Positions 23,001 to 32,262 of a stretch of DNA of 64,000 nt are shown here, piece after piece. The DNA lies in NCBI GenBank assembly GCA_014058105.1, contig JACGCM010001011.1, positions 501,501-565,500 of the forward strand, given 5' to 3'. Source of the stretch: Kingdonia uniflora. Its lineage: Eukaryota; Streptophyta; Magnoliopsida; Ranunculales; Circaeasteraceae. The translations under genes and the position numbers were made by a program. Each line of letters opens with the position of its first letter. The stretch's first letter is position 1. The notes beneath the pieces were generated by a model, which was given only the letters and a program-made list of their open reading frames with translations, searched no databases and was not told the DNA's origin.

Positions 23001-26000
23001 TCTTCAGAACAGAACCTTGTTATTCGGCCTTTCCAACTGAAGTGCGTGGTGACTGAGCCTTCATTCGAACTCTGGAGTCTGCCTTCTCTTCTGGATACTG
23101 TCCCACGGCCTTTAGCCTTCTGATCAATATATATGGGCGGTGCTTCCTAACATCGCGCCCTCTGAAATGCGTTGCATCCTACTGCAAAACGCGTTCTCCC
23201 CTGACATATATTTGGAATGTCGCTCAACTCGAAAAACTTGGCGTCTCCTCCGGACTGCCTAACAAGGATATCTGCAATTCTGTCCAAAAGATGCGCTCTC
23301 TTACGAGTTATACCGGTACACTCTTCCTTCGAGTCGCACAATGCCTTTGCTGCTCGAGAGTTCAATCTTCTGTGAATCTCGGCTTCAAACTACACTCTTC
23401 TTCTGCGAGTGGTAAGGAGCAAGTCTGTTAAAACCCAGGGGTAAACTCTCCCCATCTGCTACGGAATATCTGCCGCGCACTGAAACTTCCTGACTGCCCT
23501 TCAACTAACTCTGCAAAGGTCTTCAAACCATGTCCGCCCTTCTTACGGAACATCTGGGACACAACATCAAGATGCAACACTCTAGCCTTAACAGTATAGA
23601 ATTGAACTGGTACTCATTGTTCACTTCGGCGAGGGAGGGTAGCTCCTAGGAGGTAGCATACTCTCAACAAGGCGCGGAGATTCTTGTCCTAGCGCCAACA
23701 AAACCATCGAGGCAACCTATCAGGGTGCGGGTATGATCCCTACCGCCAGCTAAACCATCGAGGTCCGTTATAAAGGCATCCTGTGTGAACTTAGAAAACC
23801 ATGAGACATCTATCTGTGCAGCCACATTCTGCTCTACCACTTTGTAGTAGCCCATCATCTAACCAATGTAATGATAGATGACATTTGTACCTAACTTGCA
23901 CCTAATTTGACTGCAGGAAGGGTGATCGCTACTCTGGCATCACCAAGGTCTCTCAACTTCAGAGGACTCTAATCTGCCTTACTCTCCAAGGAGGACTTAA
24001 CACTGGCATCTGTACTTGCCAAACTTCGGTGGCAATGACCCTTGCTGGAACCTGCGTACATCTGCGTCGCAACTTACAGCTCTTCCCACACTCAATAAGC
24101 TCGACGTCCGCGTCGAGAACAAAGCTATGACATATAACTGACTGACTGCTGAAGCGTTTCTCCATATCCTCATCCCTACTCGAACCTGAGTACTTGGGGA
24201 ATTCGGGAATAAGATACTGTCACTGCACTTGTCGCCCTGAGTTCGTTGGCTTGCCACTTCCAACTGCTATCAAACTCGCGGAGACCAACCTTCACACTGT
24301 CGCAATCATCTTTAAACTGAAGCGTAGCCATTCTCTGTCTCTGAACTACCTTCTACAAACGCAGTCAACTCTGAACGGTCACTGGGATTTGGTATTCTAA
24401 AGACACTCCCTCAATTCAAACAAAGAACGAGGCGCGGGAACTCTGATCCCTACCGCTAACCACCATGTGATAAGGAATTGGGAAAACCATCCAATTCCGC
24501 TCAGGATCTTATATCCTAAAGCATTCATTCATCTAAGATGATGACTGAGGTAACCCGCACAACTGACTGTAGCTCAACTCTGTTCTGCGACAACCATGTA
24601 ACTTACTACTCTTCGGAAGCGTGAGTCTTCAACAATCTGTGAGCTTAAAACGATCCAGGACCATCTTGTGGAACCACATGGATCAACTCGGCTAGACCAC
24701 TCAAACGCCGACAAACCTGAAACTCAACTACGGAGCCAGAGAACAAGCATCACTCAGCAACTTGCCTTCTTTGAGTGAGCAAAGCAGTGTCCTGTACAAC
24801 TGTGGGACCAACTGCGGACAAGCGATAACCCATCTTGTCGCAGTTCATGTCGCGTAACCAAGAGAAACTCTGCCCTCGACGTCCTGACAAAATCACTGTG
24901 TGCAAACTCGGGACCCAAACCATGTCTTCATCTCTTACTTCACACCGCTTAAATTTTGGATCATGACGTTCACCTCCGGAACCTCTCTGAGTCCAACTCA
25001 GGACAATCAAAATGAGTATCAACCAGGATTCTCTTCAATCTTCTGTAGACACTAAGGAATTCTAACCAAACCAAGCTTCGCGGCTTCCACACGAAAGTAC
25101 TCGGTACAAAACGCTGACCATATCGATCTCTGCTGAGGGGCATCGTCCTTGATCATATAGATCATTGCGTCCAACTCAAATATCAATCCTTCATCTTAGC
25201 GTCATTGTCAAAAGCACACTTAACTTGAGCAATCTCGCGCTCAGATATGGAGCCTTTCTCTCGCTTCCAATATCAACTGACATGTAGGCAACCCGCTCTA
25301 CAAACATTCACAACGGTGCTTGGATCATCTGTACGGAGCAACTTCGGCTCTGAAGATAACAACTATCAACAAGGTATCCCGCATTTCCAACTCGGGAACC
25401 ATCACTCAGATCTGCTCTACCAAGATCTGATAAGCCGGCTCAACTCTAACCAGCTCTGAGAGACGTAGACACAACCCATCTACGCTCTGACAAGTAAAGG
25501 CCCAACAAGCCTTGCTCTGACACCATCTGTCACGCCCCAGCCCGGGTTTGTCTCTACAATGACTGGGCACAGCGGAATATGAGGCCGTGCGGCGTACATG
25601 CACATCCGACCGGCATGTACCAGCCATCTTCACGGGCGCGGTGCGCCAGTGGAATAATCCCACGGATGCTAGAGCGACATTCGGATAATCCTGGATACTC
25701 GTGAGGGGTCATCGAATATGTATTCGGTATAGACAACAACGCTGAAGGTTCCCTCAATAATCCCTACAACGTAATCTCTCGTGACGCACACGAGGTACGG
25801 ATAGCACACCTGTCCTGTAGCGGATTAGGATAACTCAATATGCCGGGTTCCAGATAAGGGACATATATATGAAGGGGCGACGAGCCTGGACTAGTTACAT
25901 TGTCCATTTATAGGGTCGGTGCGTCTCGTGTATCCCGTAGGGCATAGCGGCGCCATATAAATCCCTCCCTGGAAAAGCGGCCCGTATTGCGAGGCAATGT

Positions 26001-28194
26001 CCCCTGGCCTTCTCTAGGCCTAGGAGAACTCATGACTATCCCTTGTAGATAGCCCATGAGCCGGGGTCCAAGATGACCAAGCCTTTAAGCTCTTTTAGTC
26101 ATGGGGAGGATTGGACCAAGGTTCCTCCTTAATATAGCCACTAAGTAAATAGTTTGTTTCTAAAAGGAAACGTTAAAACTGAAGACGAAGCGTACTGGCC
26201 CTTTTCGCCCCCTTAACCAATTCCGATTTCGACGAAACTTGGCGTGCAACTATATTAAGGTCTAGAGAACATATATCTAAGGTCAGAATTCAAAACGCTC
26301 GGGTAGATTTTCCCGGCGTTCGGTAGGGCGTCACACAGAGTGAGAAACCTTTCTCTAGATGCTCATGGGAGAGCAAGGAAAAATGCCAGACTCAAGATAG
26401 ATAGAAATATATCCAAAACAAGAAAGGAAACATTTCCAAAAGATTTTAATACTATTTTATGATCGTATCTGGTACAGTTATTTGACTAACTTGAATTAAT
26501 TTCCAAGAGCAGTTCAGATAGAAGTTTATTTATTTTATCGGGGTTGTCTATCCCGCAGGCACACCAGAGTTCATGGCCCCAGAGGTCTATGAAGAGGAAT
26601 ACAATGAACTAGTTGACATATATTCTTTTGGAATGTGCATCTTGGAAATGGTCACGTTTGAATATCCTTACACTGAATGCACTCATCCTGCTCAGATCTA
26701 CAAGAAAGTTATCTCTGTAAGAGCTTCTTTCTCACCCTTGCTTTTTTGTGTTTTTTTTCTTTATTTACAGCTTGTCTTATCTACAGGGTAAAAAACCAGA
26801 TGCTCTGTACAAAGTGAAGGATCCTGAAGTGAGACAATTCATAGAGAAATGCATAGTTCCAGTGTCCCAGAGGCTCCCTGCCAGGGAGCTTCTTAAAGAC
26901 CCTTTTCTCCAAATAGATAGTCGTGGTTCTAATTTGAGGCAAGAAGAGTATCTAAGTGAAACAGATGAGATGGGTCGTCATCTAGGGATGCCTCTGTTTG
27001 AACACCATCATAATATAAGTTCCTTCACGAATGGGTACTTCAATGATCTAGATAACGATGGTGAGATCGACTCCAATGGGATTGAATTATTCACTTACCA
27101 CGAGGATGAGCATTCTCCACATGTGGACATCACAATTAAGGGGACAAGAAGAGAAGATGATGGCATCTTTCTAAGACTCAGAATTGCTGATGAAGAAGGT
27201 AAGATACTTGAACCGTTCCTCCTTTTTCTCAGTTTTTAGTCTTGTGTATGATGGGAGTTTTTCCATTCTTCTCGAAGCATGGATCTTTTGACCCTGACCC
27301 CTTTCGTGTTATCTAATTTAGACTTTTGACCACCCATTCTTTGGGAATATTCGAAATGAAACTCTAATTTAGATAACATTGTGGGGATGGCAGTCAGGAT
27401 ATCTCACAAAATGTTGTTCGAGTCTCGTAAGCAACTCCAATTCAACACTGGAATTATGTGCAGATCGAATACGGAACATATACTTTCCTTTTGACGTTGA
27501 AATGGATACAGCATTGAGTGTTGCAGCAGAAATGATTTCTGAACTTGATATAACTGACCAAGATGTGACCAAAATTGCGGATATGATTGACGAAGAGATC
27601 GCTTCCTTGCTACCTGAGTGGAAGTTAGGGCCGGGCATAGAAGAAAGCGGAAGTTTCTGTTGCAGTTGTGCTCCAAATTGTACCTCAAATGTTTCCCTCA
27701 CGGATTATCCCTCATTAAGTAATATCACTTCTGCGGATGATCTACAAGTACTTCAGTGTGTGGGTCATGGGTGTGCTGAGACCCACGGTAGATTTGAAGA
27801 GATCACATGCCAAGTAGAACACAGACAATTTGATCAAACAATCTCTCCCGAGGATGACATTGTTGTTGACAAGAATATCATTGATATGGTTAACCACGTT
27901 GAATCCGATGCAAGAAACCTCATGCGTAGGCTACCGAGTTTTGCCTCTTCCTATATAACCTCTCCAGCAAGATCTGCATTCTCGGATGATTATGAGAACG
28001 AAATCAAGAAGGAATTGAGATGGCTTAAAGCAAAGTACAAGATGGAGCTTTTGGAGATGCAAAATCAACAGTTAGGAGAAAAATCAAAAGCTCCAGAAAA
28101 GCGAGACAAGCAACAGTATGCGGTGTGCAGTTCAGAGGACATGTTCACTGCAAAGAGTTTCTACGGTGGAACATTGCATTCACATCCTTCATAG
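16054..28194 (+). CDS. WNK: WNK (With No Lysine) serine/threonine protein kinase
   Basis: Seven exons join in frame with GT-AG junctions: 16054-16149, 16271-16308, 16512-16739, 16821-17041, 26559-26716, 26787-27198, 27464-28194. The product is 627 residues. The kinase domain begins at about residue 30 ([19 protein letters not shown]). The usual catalytic Lys of strand 3 is replaced by Asn (EVAWNQVKL, residue 60), and the compensating WNK Lys is in the Gly loop (GKGASK, residue 43). Other motifs are HRDLKCDN (157-164), GDLGLA (177-182, Leu instead of Phe in DFG) and GTPEFMAPE (195-203). An OSR1-C/PF2-like domain follows at about 375-435 ([27 protein letters not shown]), then a coiled-coil segment (562-588). 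In plants WNKs act in flowering time, osmotic and ABA signalling. The closest Arabidopsis relatives are probably WNK1/2/3-type (inference). Confidence 0.95.
17493..17640. repeat. Short tandem repeat in WNK intron 4
   Basis: Four imperfect copies of a 33-41-bp unit built on CATCCAGTTGGC(TGTCAA)...TGACTAA(G/T)TAAAA. The second copy lacks the TGTCAA part. Confidence 0.8.
19030..19290 (+). pseudogene. LINE reverse-transcriptase 3' fragment
   Basis: One frame reads RSFLWYDK, then HFVKWI, GVRIFW and [10 protein letters not shown], and a shifted frame continues with KKLKTGMPG. This spacing (R-FLW ... VKW ... G-GVR ... KWLWRF) is the pattern at the C-terminal end of plant non-LTR (L1-type) ORF2 proteins. 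Only this segment is left and it carries stops. No poly(A) tail or target duplication was found. Confidence 0.5.
19560..19912 (-). repeat. Possible 3' LTR remnant after the gag fragment
   Basis: On the minus strand a purine tract (TTAGGGGGAAGAG, about 19905-19917) is followed by AT-rich sequence with a TATA-like CTATAAAGGAG (19730-19741), a leader with GAGAGAAAAAACCC and a CCGCACCTAG end. This arrangement resembles polypurine tract, U3 and R of an LTR. A matching second LTR was not found, so the limits are uncertain. Confidence 0.35.
19935..20999 (-). pseudogene. gag-only Ty3/gypsy remnant
   Basis: The minus strand reads an N-terminal region rich in Gly/Arg (20999-20715: [10 protein letters not shown]), then a capsid core about 20650-20220 ([20 protein letters not shown], a typical retrotransposon-gag signature) and a CCHC zinc knuckle [14 protein letters not shown] at about 20065-20107. 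Directly after the knuckle there is no protease or polymerase. Instead come a purine tract and LTR-like sequence. Several stops break the frame. It is either a deletion derivative or a non-autonomous gag-only element. It lies antisense within the WNK intron. Confidence 0.65.
22006..22812 (-). repeat. 3' LTR of the LARD-like element
   Basis: This 807-bp direct repeat of 25528-26335 has scattered single-base differences. On the + strand it starts TGTCACGGCCCAGCCCGGG and ends AGTAGGGCGTCACA. Confidence 0.9.
22813..22820 (-). other. Polypurine tract of the LARD-like element
   Basis: On the minus strand the tract reads AAGTGCGGGAGGG immediately before the LTR start TGTGACG. Upstream of it is CTCGACGAGGACGTCGAG, a motif often seen near the end of autonomous gypsy elements with this kind of LTR (inference). 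Confidence 0.6.
22821..25513 (-). other. Internal non-coding region of the LARD-like element
   Basis: No protein domain was recognised. The longest open stretches on either strand are under 95 codons and show no retroelement motif. Internal repetition is visible: CTCGACGTCC(T/G)CGTCGAGAAC occurs at about 22837 and 24099, and a GGGT...GATCCCTACCGC phrase occurs at about 23720 and 24440. Base composition is more GC-rich than the surrounding intron. Confidence 0.6.
25514..25525 (-). other. Primer-binding site of the LARD-like element
   Basis: The reverse complement of GCTCTGACACCA is TGGTGTCAGAGC. It differs by one base from the plant initiator tRNA-Met primer-binding site (TGGTATCAGAGC) and lies 2 nt from the LTR. 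Confidence 0.8.
25528..26335 (-). repeat. 5' LTR of the LARD-like element
   Basis: An 808-bp direct repeat of 22006-22812, next to the primer-binding site, so it is the 5' LTR on the minus strand. It ends 223 bp before WNK exon 5. Confidence 0.9.
26559..28194 (+). CDS. WNK: WNK exons 5-7 (C-lobe, OSR1-C domain, C terminus)
   Basis: Exon 5 starts after TATCCCGCAG with TPEFMAPE and the Gly codon split across intron 4, so the frame is exactly kept across the 9.5-kb gap. Exon 6 starts at 26787 (GKKPDALY), using the second of two nearby AG sites. Exon 7 starts at 27464 and ends at the TAG at 28192-28194. Introns 5 and 6 are 70 and 265 bp. No stop or frameshift was found, so the gene looks functional despite the insertions. 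Confidence 0.92.
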
Positions 28195-28280
28195 GAAAAC
28201 ATCCCTTCAACTTGATGATGTAGGGGATTCTGTAATTTGTGAATGATGTTCACATACACAAATTGTTAATAAGAAAAACG

Positions 28281-28286
28281 AATAAA
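28281..28286 (+). terminator. Candidate poly(A) signal of WNK
   Basis: AATAAA lies 87 bp after the stop codon in an AT-rich context. It is the nearest consensus near-upstream element, and plant poly(A) signals are loose. Confidence 0.4.
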
Positions 28287-28354
28287 CTAAATGAACGTGC
28301 ATATTGCAGTAAATGATATCGGTAGCCTACGCATGAGGTTGAGGTAACTTCAGA

Positions 28355-28430
28355 TTTCTCGACGGTTTTCTAAATCTCTTGTATGCTTTGTATTTCTCGA
28401 TGGTTTTCTAAATCTCTTGTATGCTTTGTA
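28355..28430. repeat. 38-bp direct tandem duplication
   Basis: Two copies of a 38-bp unit starting TTTCTCGA(C/T)GGTTTTCTAA differ by one base in this stretch. It lies downstream of WNK. Confidence 0.85.
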
Positions 28431-28439
28431 AATCTATGT

Positions 28440-28650
28440 CAGTATTGTTGTGAGGGTAGAGATTTCATGTGCTATGAGATCTCTCGAGATTTTGTAACGG
28501 TTTCTCGGATACATAGTGGATTCACGGGTTTCGTGGGGGTGGACGTAGCCCTTCGGGGTGAACTACGGTAAATATTTATGTTGTGTGTTTGATTTATTTT
28601 TAATTTCTTGTTGCGATTGTATGCCATGTTTAACCAGATAAGGCCAAACG
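28440..28650 (+). repeat. Possible copia-type LTR 3'-end fragment
   Basis: The string GTGGACGTAGCCCTTCGGGG followed by GAACTACGGTAAAT resembles the R/U5 end shared by many plant Ty1/copia LTRs (GTGGACGTAG ... GAACCACGTAAAT). No matching partner LTR or internal region was seen. Confidence 0.35.
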
Positions 28651-29040
28651 TCGGCGGGATGTATTCCGCTCGGTTCCCACAAAATTTCTCCTACCGGGGG
28701 ATTACTTAGTTTGATGTGGACAACGGCTATCAAGTGTTCAATATAATTATCTGACAGTTGGTTTCAGGGTAAACAATCATGCATCATGATAAGAAAGTCG
28801 TACAAACGTTTCGAAGAAAAATAGACAATTCAGTTGGCAGTTGACACACTTAAGAATGCTGCCTTGGGAACCAGGACCGGATGCCTCTGAACCTAAGTAT
28901 GAGACCATTGGATATGTAGAATTGTAGATAGAGAAGGTTAACTTAGGTGTGACACAGCTTGAGGGAAAGTGGAACTGTCCAGGCAACACGGAGGTTTCTT
29001 ATTATTGAAGCAAACCTTAGAGGAAAGCTTTCAAGAAGTA
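28651..29040. other. No recognised feature
   Basis: This interval between the LTR-like fragment and the exon-like segment shows no convincing coding frame, repeat or element end. Confidence 0.3.
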
Positions 29041-29049
29041 CAGTTCTCG

Positions 29050-29282
29050 CGAAGACAAGATGCTTGAGGGTCTCCCTCTTAAATTCATAAAACATCTAAG
29101 CGACGCAGGACTGGATTGAAGAAGTAAGGACAGGATTAACTCTGTTAGAGAAAGCTGTTGCTAATATGGAGACTGCATCTAGGGAGGTGACTAAGAAGAA
29201 TCTCTCAAAGCGTTGGATATATTCTTATGGCATATGGAGAGGATAAATACTTCAAAGCAGCCAAGTTGATCGTGAAGAAGGT
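29050..29282 (+). pseudogene. Unrecognised exon-like segment
   Basis: One frame reads RTGLTLLEKAVANMETASRE and then VTKK. After a shift it reads ILMAYGEDKYFKAAKLIVKK and ends at a good splice donor (AAG|GTATGA, 29280-29285). The copia element is inserted about 90 bp further on, in what would be the intron. The residues look like a folded helical protein. The family was not recognised. It may be a decayed host gene split by the retroelement. Confidence 0.35.
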
Positions 29283-29372
29283 ATGATCAATGCTTACAAT
29301 TTTATGCTTGTCGTATGTGTATGAATTTAATACTATTGCTATGATCAATAATTGAATATGGAAAACAGATTA

Positions 29373-30373
29373 TGAAAGTTCTTAGTCGCTTGAGACTAAC
29401 CAATTTCGATTATTTTAGGTCTAAATCGAAAGGTTCTAATTCTTTTGAAATAATTGTCTATACTTAACCTAAATCAAGTTGATTCAATTACTATTGTCAA
29501 GCAAGTAGTTGGAAATGTAAAGATACGGGCAAATTTTTTTAACCCTGTGGGAAACCTTTCTCAGGAGAAAAACCCACAAGTCGCTGTCGAATTACTCGCC
29601 AGCTAAACAATCCACTATGAAAAAGAATTACAAGAGTTTGACTACTTACAGACTCGATAAACACATCCCGTGGTTATCTCTCTTCTAATCAAGCTCCTAG
29701 CAACTGATTCCTCGTTCTTGCAACGCCTCGCATCGGATAACGCACCAAGGCTTCAAAGCTTGAATCGCTCAAGTTCTTCAATCCGCAATTATGGTTTCTT
29801 GATCAATAATGATTGATTCAAGATATGAGTGTTTTAATTCTCTCTTGAATCTCTCAAGAGTAATCTCTCTTCACTCTAAAAGCCAAGCCCTTAGAAAAAT
29901 TAATTTTGAAGAAGCGAAGTTTGAAAAAACTAAAGTTGTCTTTTATTAGAAAACAAAAATCACGGTATCTGTTTGAATAGAAATAAATATATTCTAATAG
30001 AAATGTGACTGAGCATTTTATTCGAATAGAAATGTGACTGAGTATTTTATTCGAATATAAATAAATCTATTCGAATAGAAATGTGTATGAGCATTTTATT
30101 CGAATACAAATAAATTCTGTTCTAATAAAAATGTTTCGAGTTCTATTCGAATAGAAAAAAATCTATTCGAATAGAAGTTATGTTTTCTTATAAAATACAT
30201 ACTTATTTCCTGGGCTTGATATTTAGAATAAGGAGTTAGAAACCCACTTATCTGTTCAGTGTCAGTCCAGCTGTAGTCGCTCCACGTGCACTCACCGACG
30301 CTGGATAACCACGAGATAGTACTGACACCCACACTAGACACTAAATGAAACAAACTCCAAAATGGATGTTTCA
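29373..30373 (-). repeat. 3' LTR of the Sirevirus-type element
   Basis: This is a direct repeat of 39555-40531. It contains an AT-rich array of TATTCGAATA-type palindromes (about 29985-30170) with spacings of 29 and 49 bp between the repeated phrase GAG(C/T)ATTTTATTCG. Confidence 0.92.
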
Positions 30374-30612
30374 ATCTCCCCATTTGGTTCATTTTGTGCC
30401 AAAACTAGAACCAGGTAAATAAATAAAAAATTACAAACTCGATGGACTGACCCACTCACTGATCATCCATTCATAAAAGCATATCCTCTGAAATCCTTAC
30501 ACACTAAACAAGATACATCGCGTAACCGTTCATATTTAAAATAAGGAATTCAGATAACACAAAGTACTTACCTGACATACCTGAAGAACCATTTCTCCCC
30601 CTTTTTGACACA
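30374..30612 (-). other. Polypurine tract region of the Sirevirus-type element
   Basis: On the minus strand AAATGGGGAGATTG lies directly before the LTR. A second, stronger purine tract, TCAAAAAGGGGGAGAAA (about 30593-30609), lies 220 bp upstream. Multiple polypurine copies near the 3' LTR are a known Sirevirus trait. Confidence 0.6.
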
Positions 30613-30908
30613 GAAGAACAAAGGATAAACAACTAAAAAGAGAGAGGAAAGTAAAATTAAATTATAAATGTCAATATATATATAACAGCTATGGAAGAGT
30701 AAATATCATGGAATAGTAAAATCATATAGCAAAAGCCTGATAGATTATCCATGCAAAATAAACTGTTAATACAGAGCAAAGTTAGATAGATCATCTACAT
30801 AGAATATACATGCAATAAAGAGAGCAGATGCAAAAATACTCACTGAAAAGACCAAACATAGAGCTATCATTCTAAAGTGCAAAAGATAAACCCAAAGTCA
30901 CACACGAC

Positions 30909-32262
30909 CTAAGACCCCTCATCTGTATCTGCGACAGGAGGACCTCTCGACGAGCCTCGTACTATACTGCTCAATCCATCCACAGAAGTTTGGAGTCGAC
31001 CAATATCCTCCCTGAAGAGCCAAAACTGAGTCTGTATCTGAGTGCCCAAGCTAACAAAGCGATTCTTCATCTGAGTGTTTAGCCTACCAAAACCAGACTC
31101 TATATAGGTGTACATAGAAGCAAAATCAAGCGGGACCACTTCAGTAGCAGAAACATCAGGCATGAAAGAAGCAGCAGTCCTAGAAGTATAAGGCCGAGCT
31201 GCTCACCTGGCTGCAGCAGGTGTAGCCTCAGTCTTCGAGTCCTCTGAATCCTCCTCAGACTCAGATTCTGACTCAGAAGGCACCATATGCTTTCATTTTT
31301 TTTTCTCCAGTAACTAGAATTAATCACTTCATTCCTCTCGTCCGCCTCCTCATCCGCACGGATAACATAACCCATCGCAACTAGAAGCTGTGAAATAAAC
31401 CTGCTGTATGACAAATCTCGTGCTTGATAGTCTGGGTTAGACGTATGAATCATCTCTTGCATAATAACATCCACCAAATCTACAGTGTACCCCTTATGGT
31501 AAATATATACCAAATAAAGCATATTACCCTCTAGAACATTTTTATTCACAATTGAGGAATAATGTTCCTATGAGCAATCATATGAAAGAGGCATAGACCT
31601 TCGCTCAGATTCTTACACCAGAGATATGGGCCTTTTATCTTCTCTGAGACACGAAGTTCCTCCATCATGTCCTTCTTTGAATGAAACTGACTATGAACCG
31701 GAGACCGTTTCGAAAGTTCCACATCTTCACATTCAGGCTCACCCAAACCAAAAGCGTATCGAATGTCTTCCGACCCAATATGATACTCGAACCCATCAAT
31801 AGAAACTCAAAAATGCTTGTCATCTCCCGAGCCCTGCACATCGTGGAGAGAAGCATAAAAAAGTTGTACTAAACGTGGATAACATGGCATCTGGGGTCGA
31901 ATAATCCCAGTCCAACCAAGTTCAGCAAAAACATTAAAAACCTGTGCGATAGTGGGGTATTTCTCACGGAACTCCTTCTCATCAATGGATACTTCCTTCT
32001 GATAGTTCCAAAACTTAAAACTGGAGTGCGGGGTAGACCAATGGGTGGGGTTAGGATTCACACTGTGATTCCCCCCGTCATTGTCTCGTGAATGTTCACG
32101 AGACCCCCCCAGTACCATTAGATCCTCCTTGTCCAGTGGCTTGATGAGCAACATTACTAGGACCCGTCCTAATTTCTCGCCTCGTCCGACCCCGTTTAGC
32201 CTGGCCACTCGGAATGAGAACGGAGGACGCAACCTCAGGACGTTTCTCCCGAGCCATGACAA
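30909..32262 (-). pseudogene. Extra ORF after pol: putative plant transposon protein domain
   Basis: Four open stretches in different or interrupted frames (32262-31807, 31746-31546, 31549-31100, 31163-30909) form one degenerate protein. It reads FREKYPTIAQVFNVFAELGW, PCYPRLVQLFYASL, then LCLFHMIAHRNIIPQL, LEGNMLYLVYIYHKGYTVDL and SRFISQLLVAMGYVI. The Y..LV..FYA.L start, the I..R....P segment and the VI..I......G.LPY-like end resemble the 'putative plant transposon protein' domain (PF20167-like, by memory of pattern). The tail (30909-31163) is acidic and probably helical. It lies in the same orientation as pol, where some Sireviruses carry an envelope-like ORF, but no membrane segment was evident here. 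Function unknown. Confidence 0.55.

Larger units (their letters stand above)
22006..26335 (-). mobile_element. Non-coding LTR element (LARD-like) in WNK intron 4
   Basis: This 4,330-bp element is flanked by the perfect 5-bp target duplication CAGAG (22001-22005 and 26336-26340). Its LTRs (22006-22812, 25528-26335) begin TGTGACGCCCTA and end TGACA on the minus strand. A primer-binding site resembling initiator tRNA-Met (TGGTGTCAGAGC) lies inside the right LTR and a purine tract inside the left one, fixing the orientation as minus. The 2.7-kb internal region has only short, unconvincing reading frames, so it would need proteins from an autonomous relative. The same LTR family supplies the fragment split by element A. 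Confidence 0.9.
17042..26558 (+). other. WNK intron 4 (9,517 bp), host to several retroelements
   Basis: The donor is G|GTAAGTGC and the acceptor TATCCCGCAG|GC, phase 1. It contains a short tandem repeat (17493-17640), a LINE scrap (about 19030-19290), a gag-only gypsy remnant (about 19560-21000) and a 4.3-kb non-coding LTR element (22006-26335). The stretches 17641-19030, 21340-22000 and 26341-26558 show no recognisable gene. Confidence 0.9.

Noticed and set aside
22821..25513. Many 60-94-codon frames on both strands in the LARD-like internal region
   Set aside because: All are short, overlap one another on both strands, and none shows a retroelement or host motif.
26761..26770. Alternative acceptor TTATTTACAG for WNK exon 6
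   Set aside because: Using it would add 16 bp and break the frame; the acceptor at 26785-26786 keeps the frame and gives the family motif GKKPDALY.
28195..29372. Region after WNK considered as a second complete gene
   Set aside because: Only one short exon-like segment with a frameshift and an LTR-like fragment were seen; no consistent gene model.
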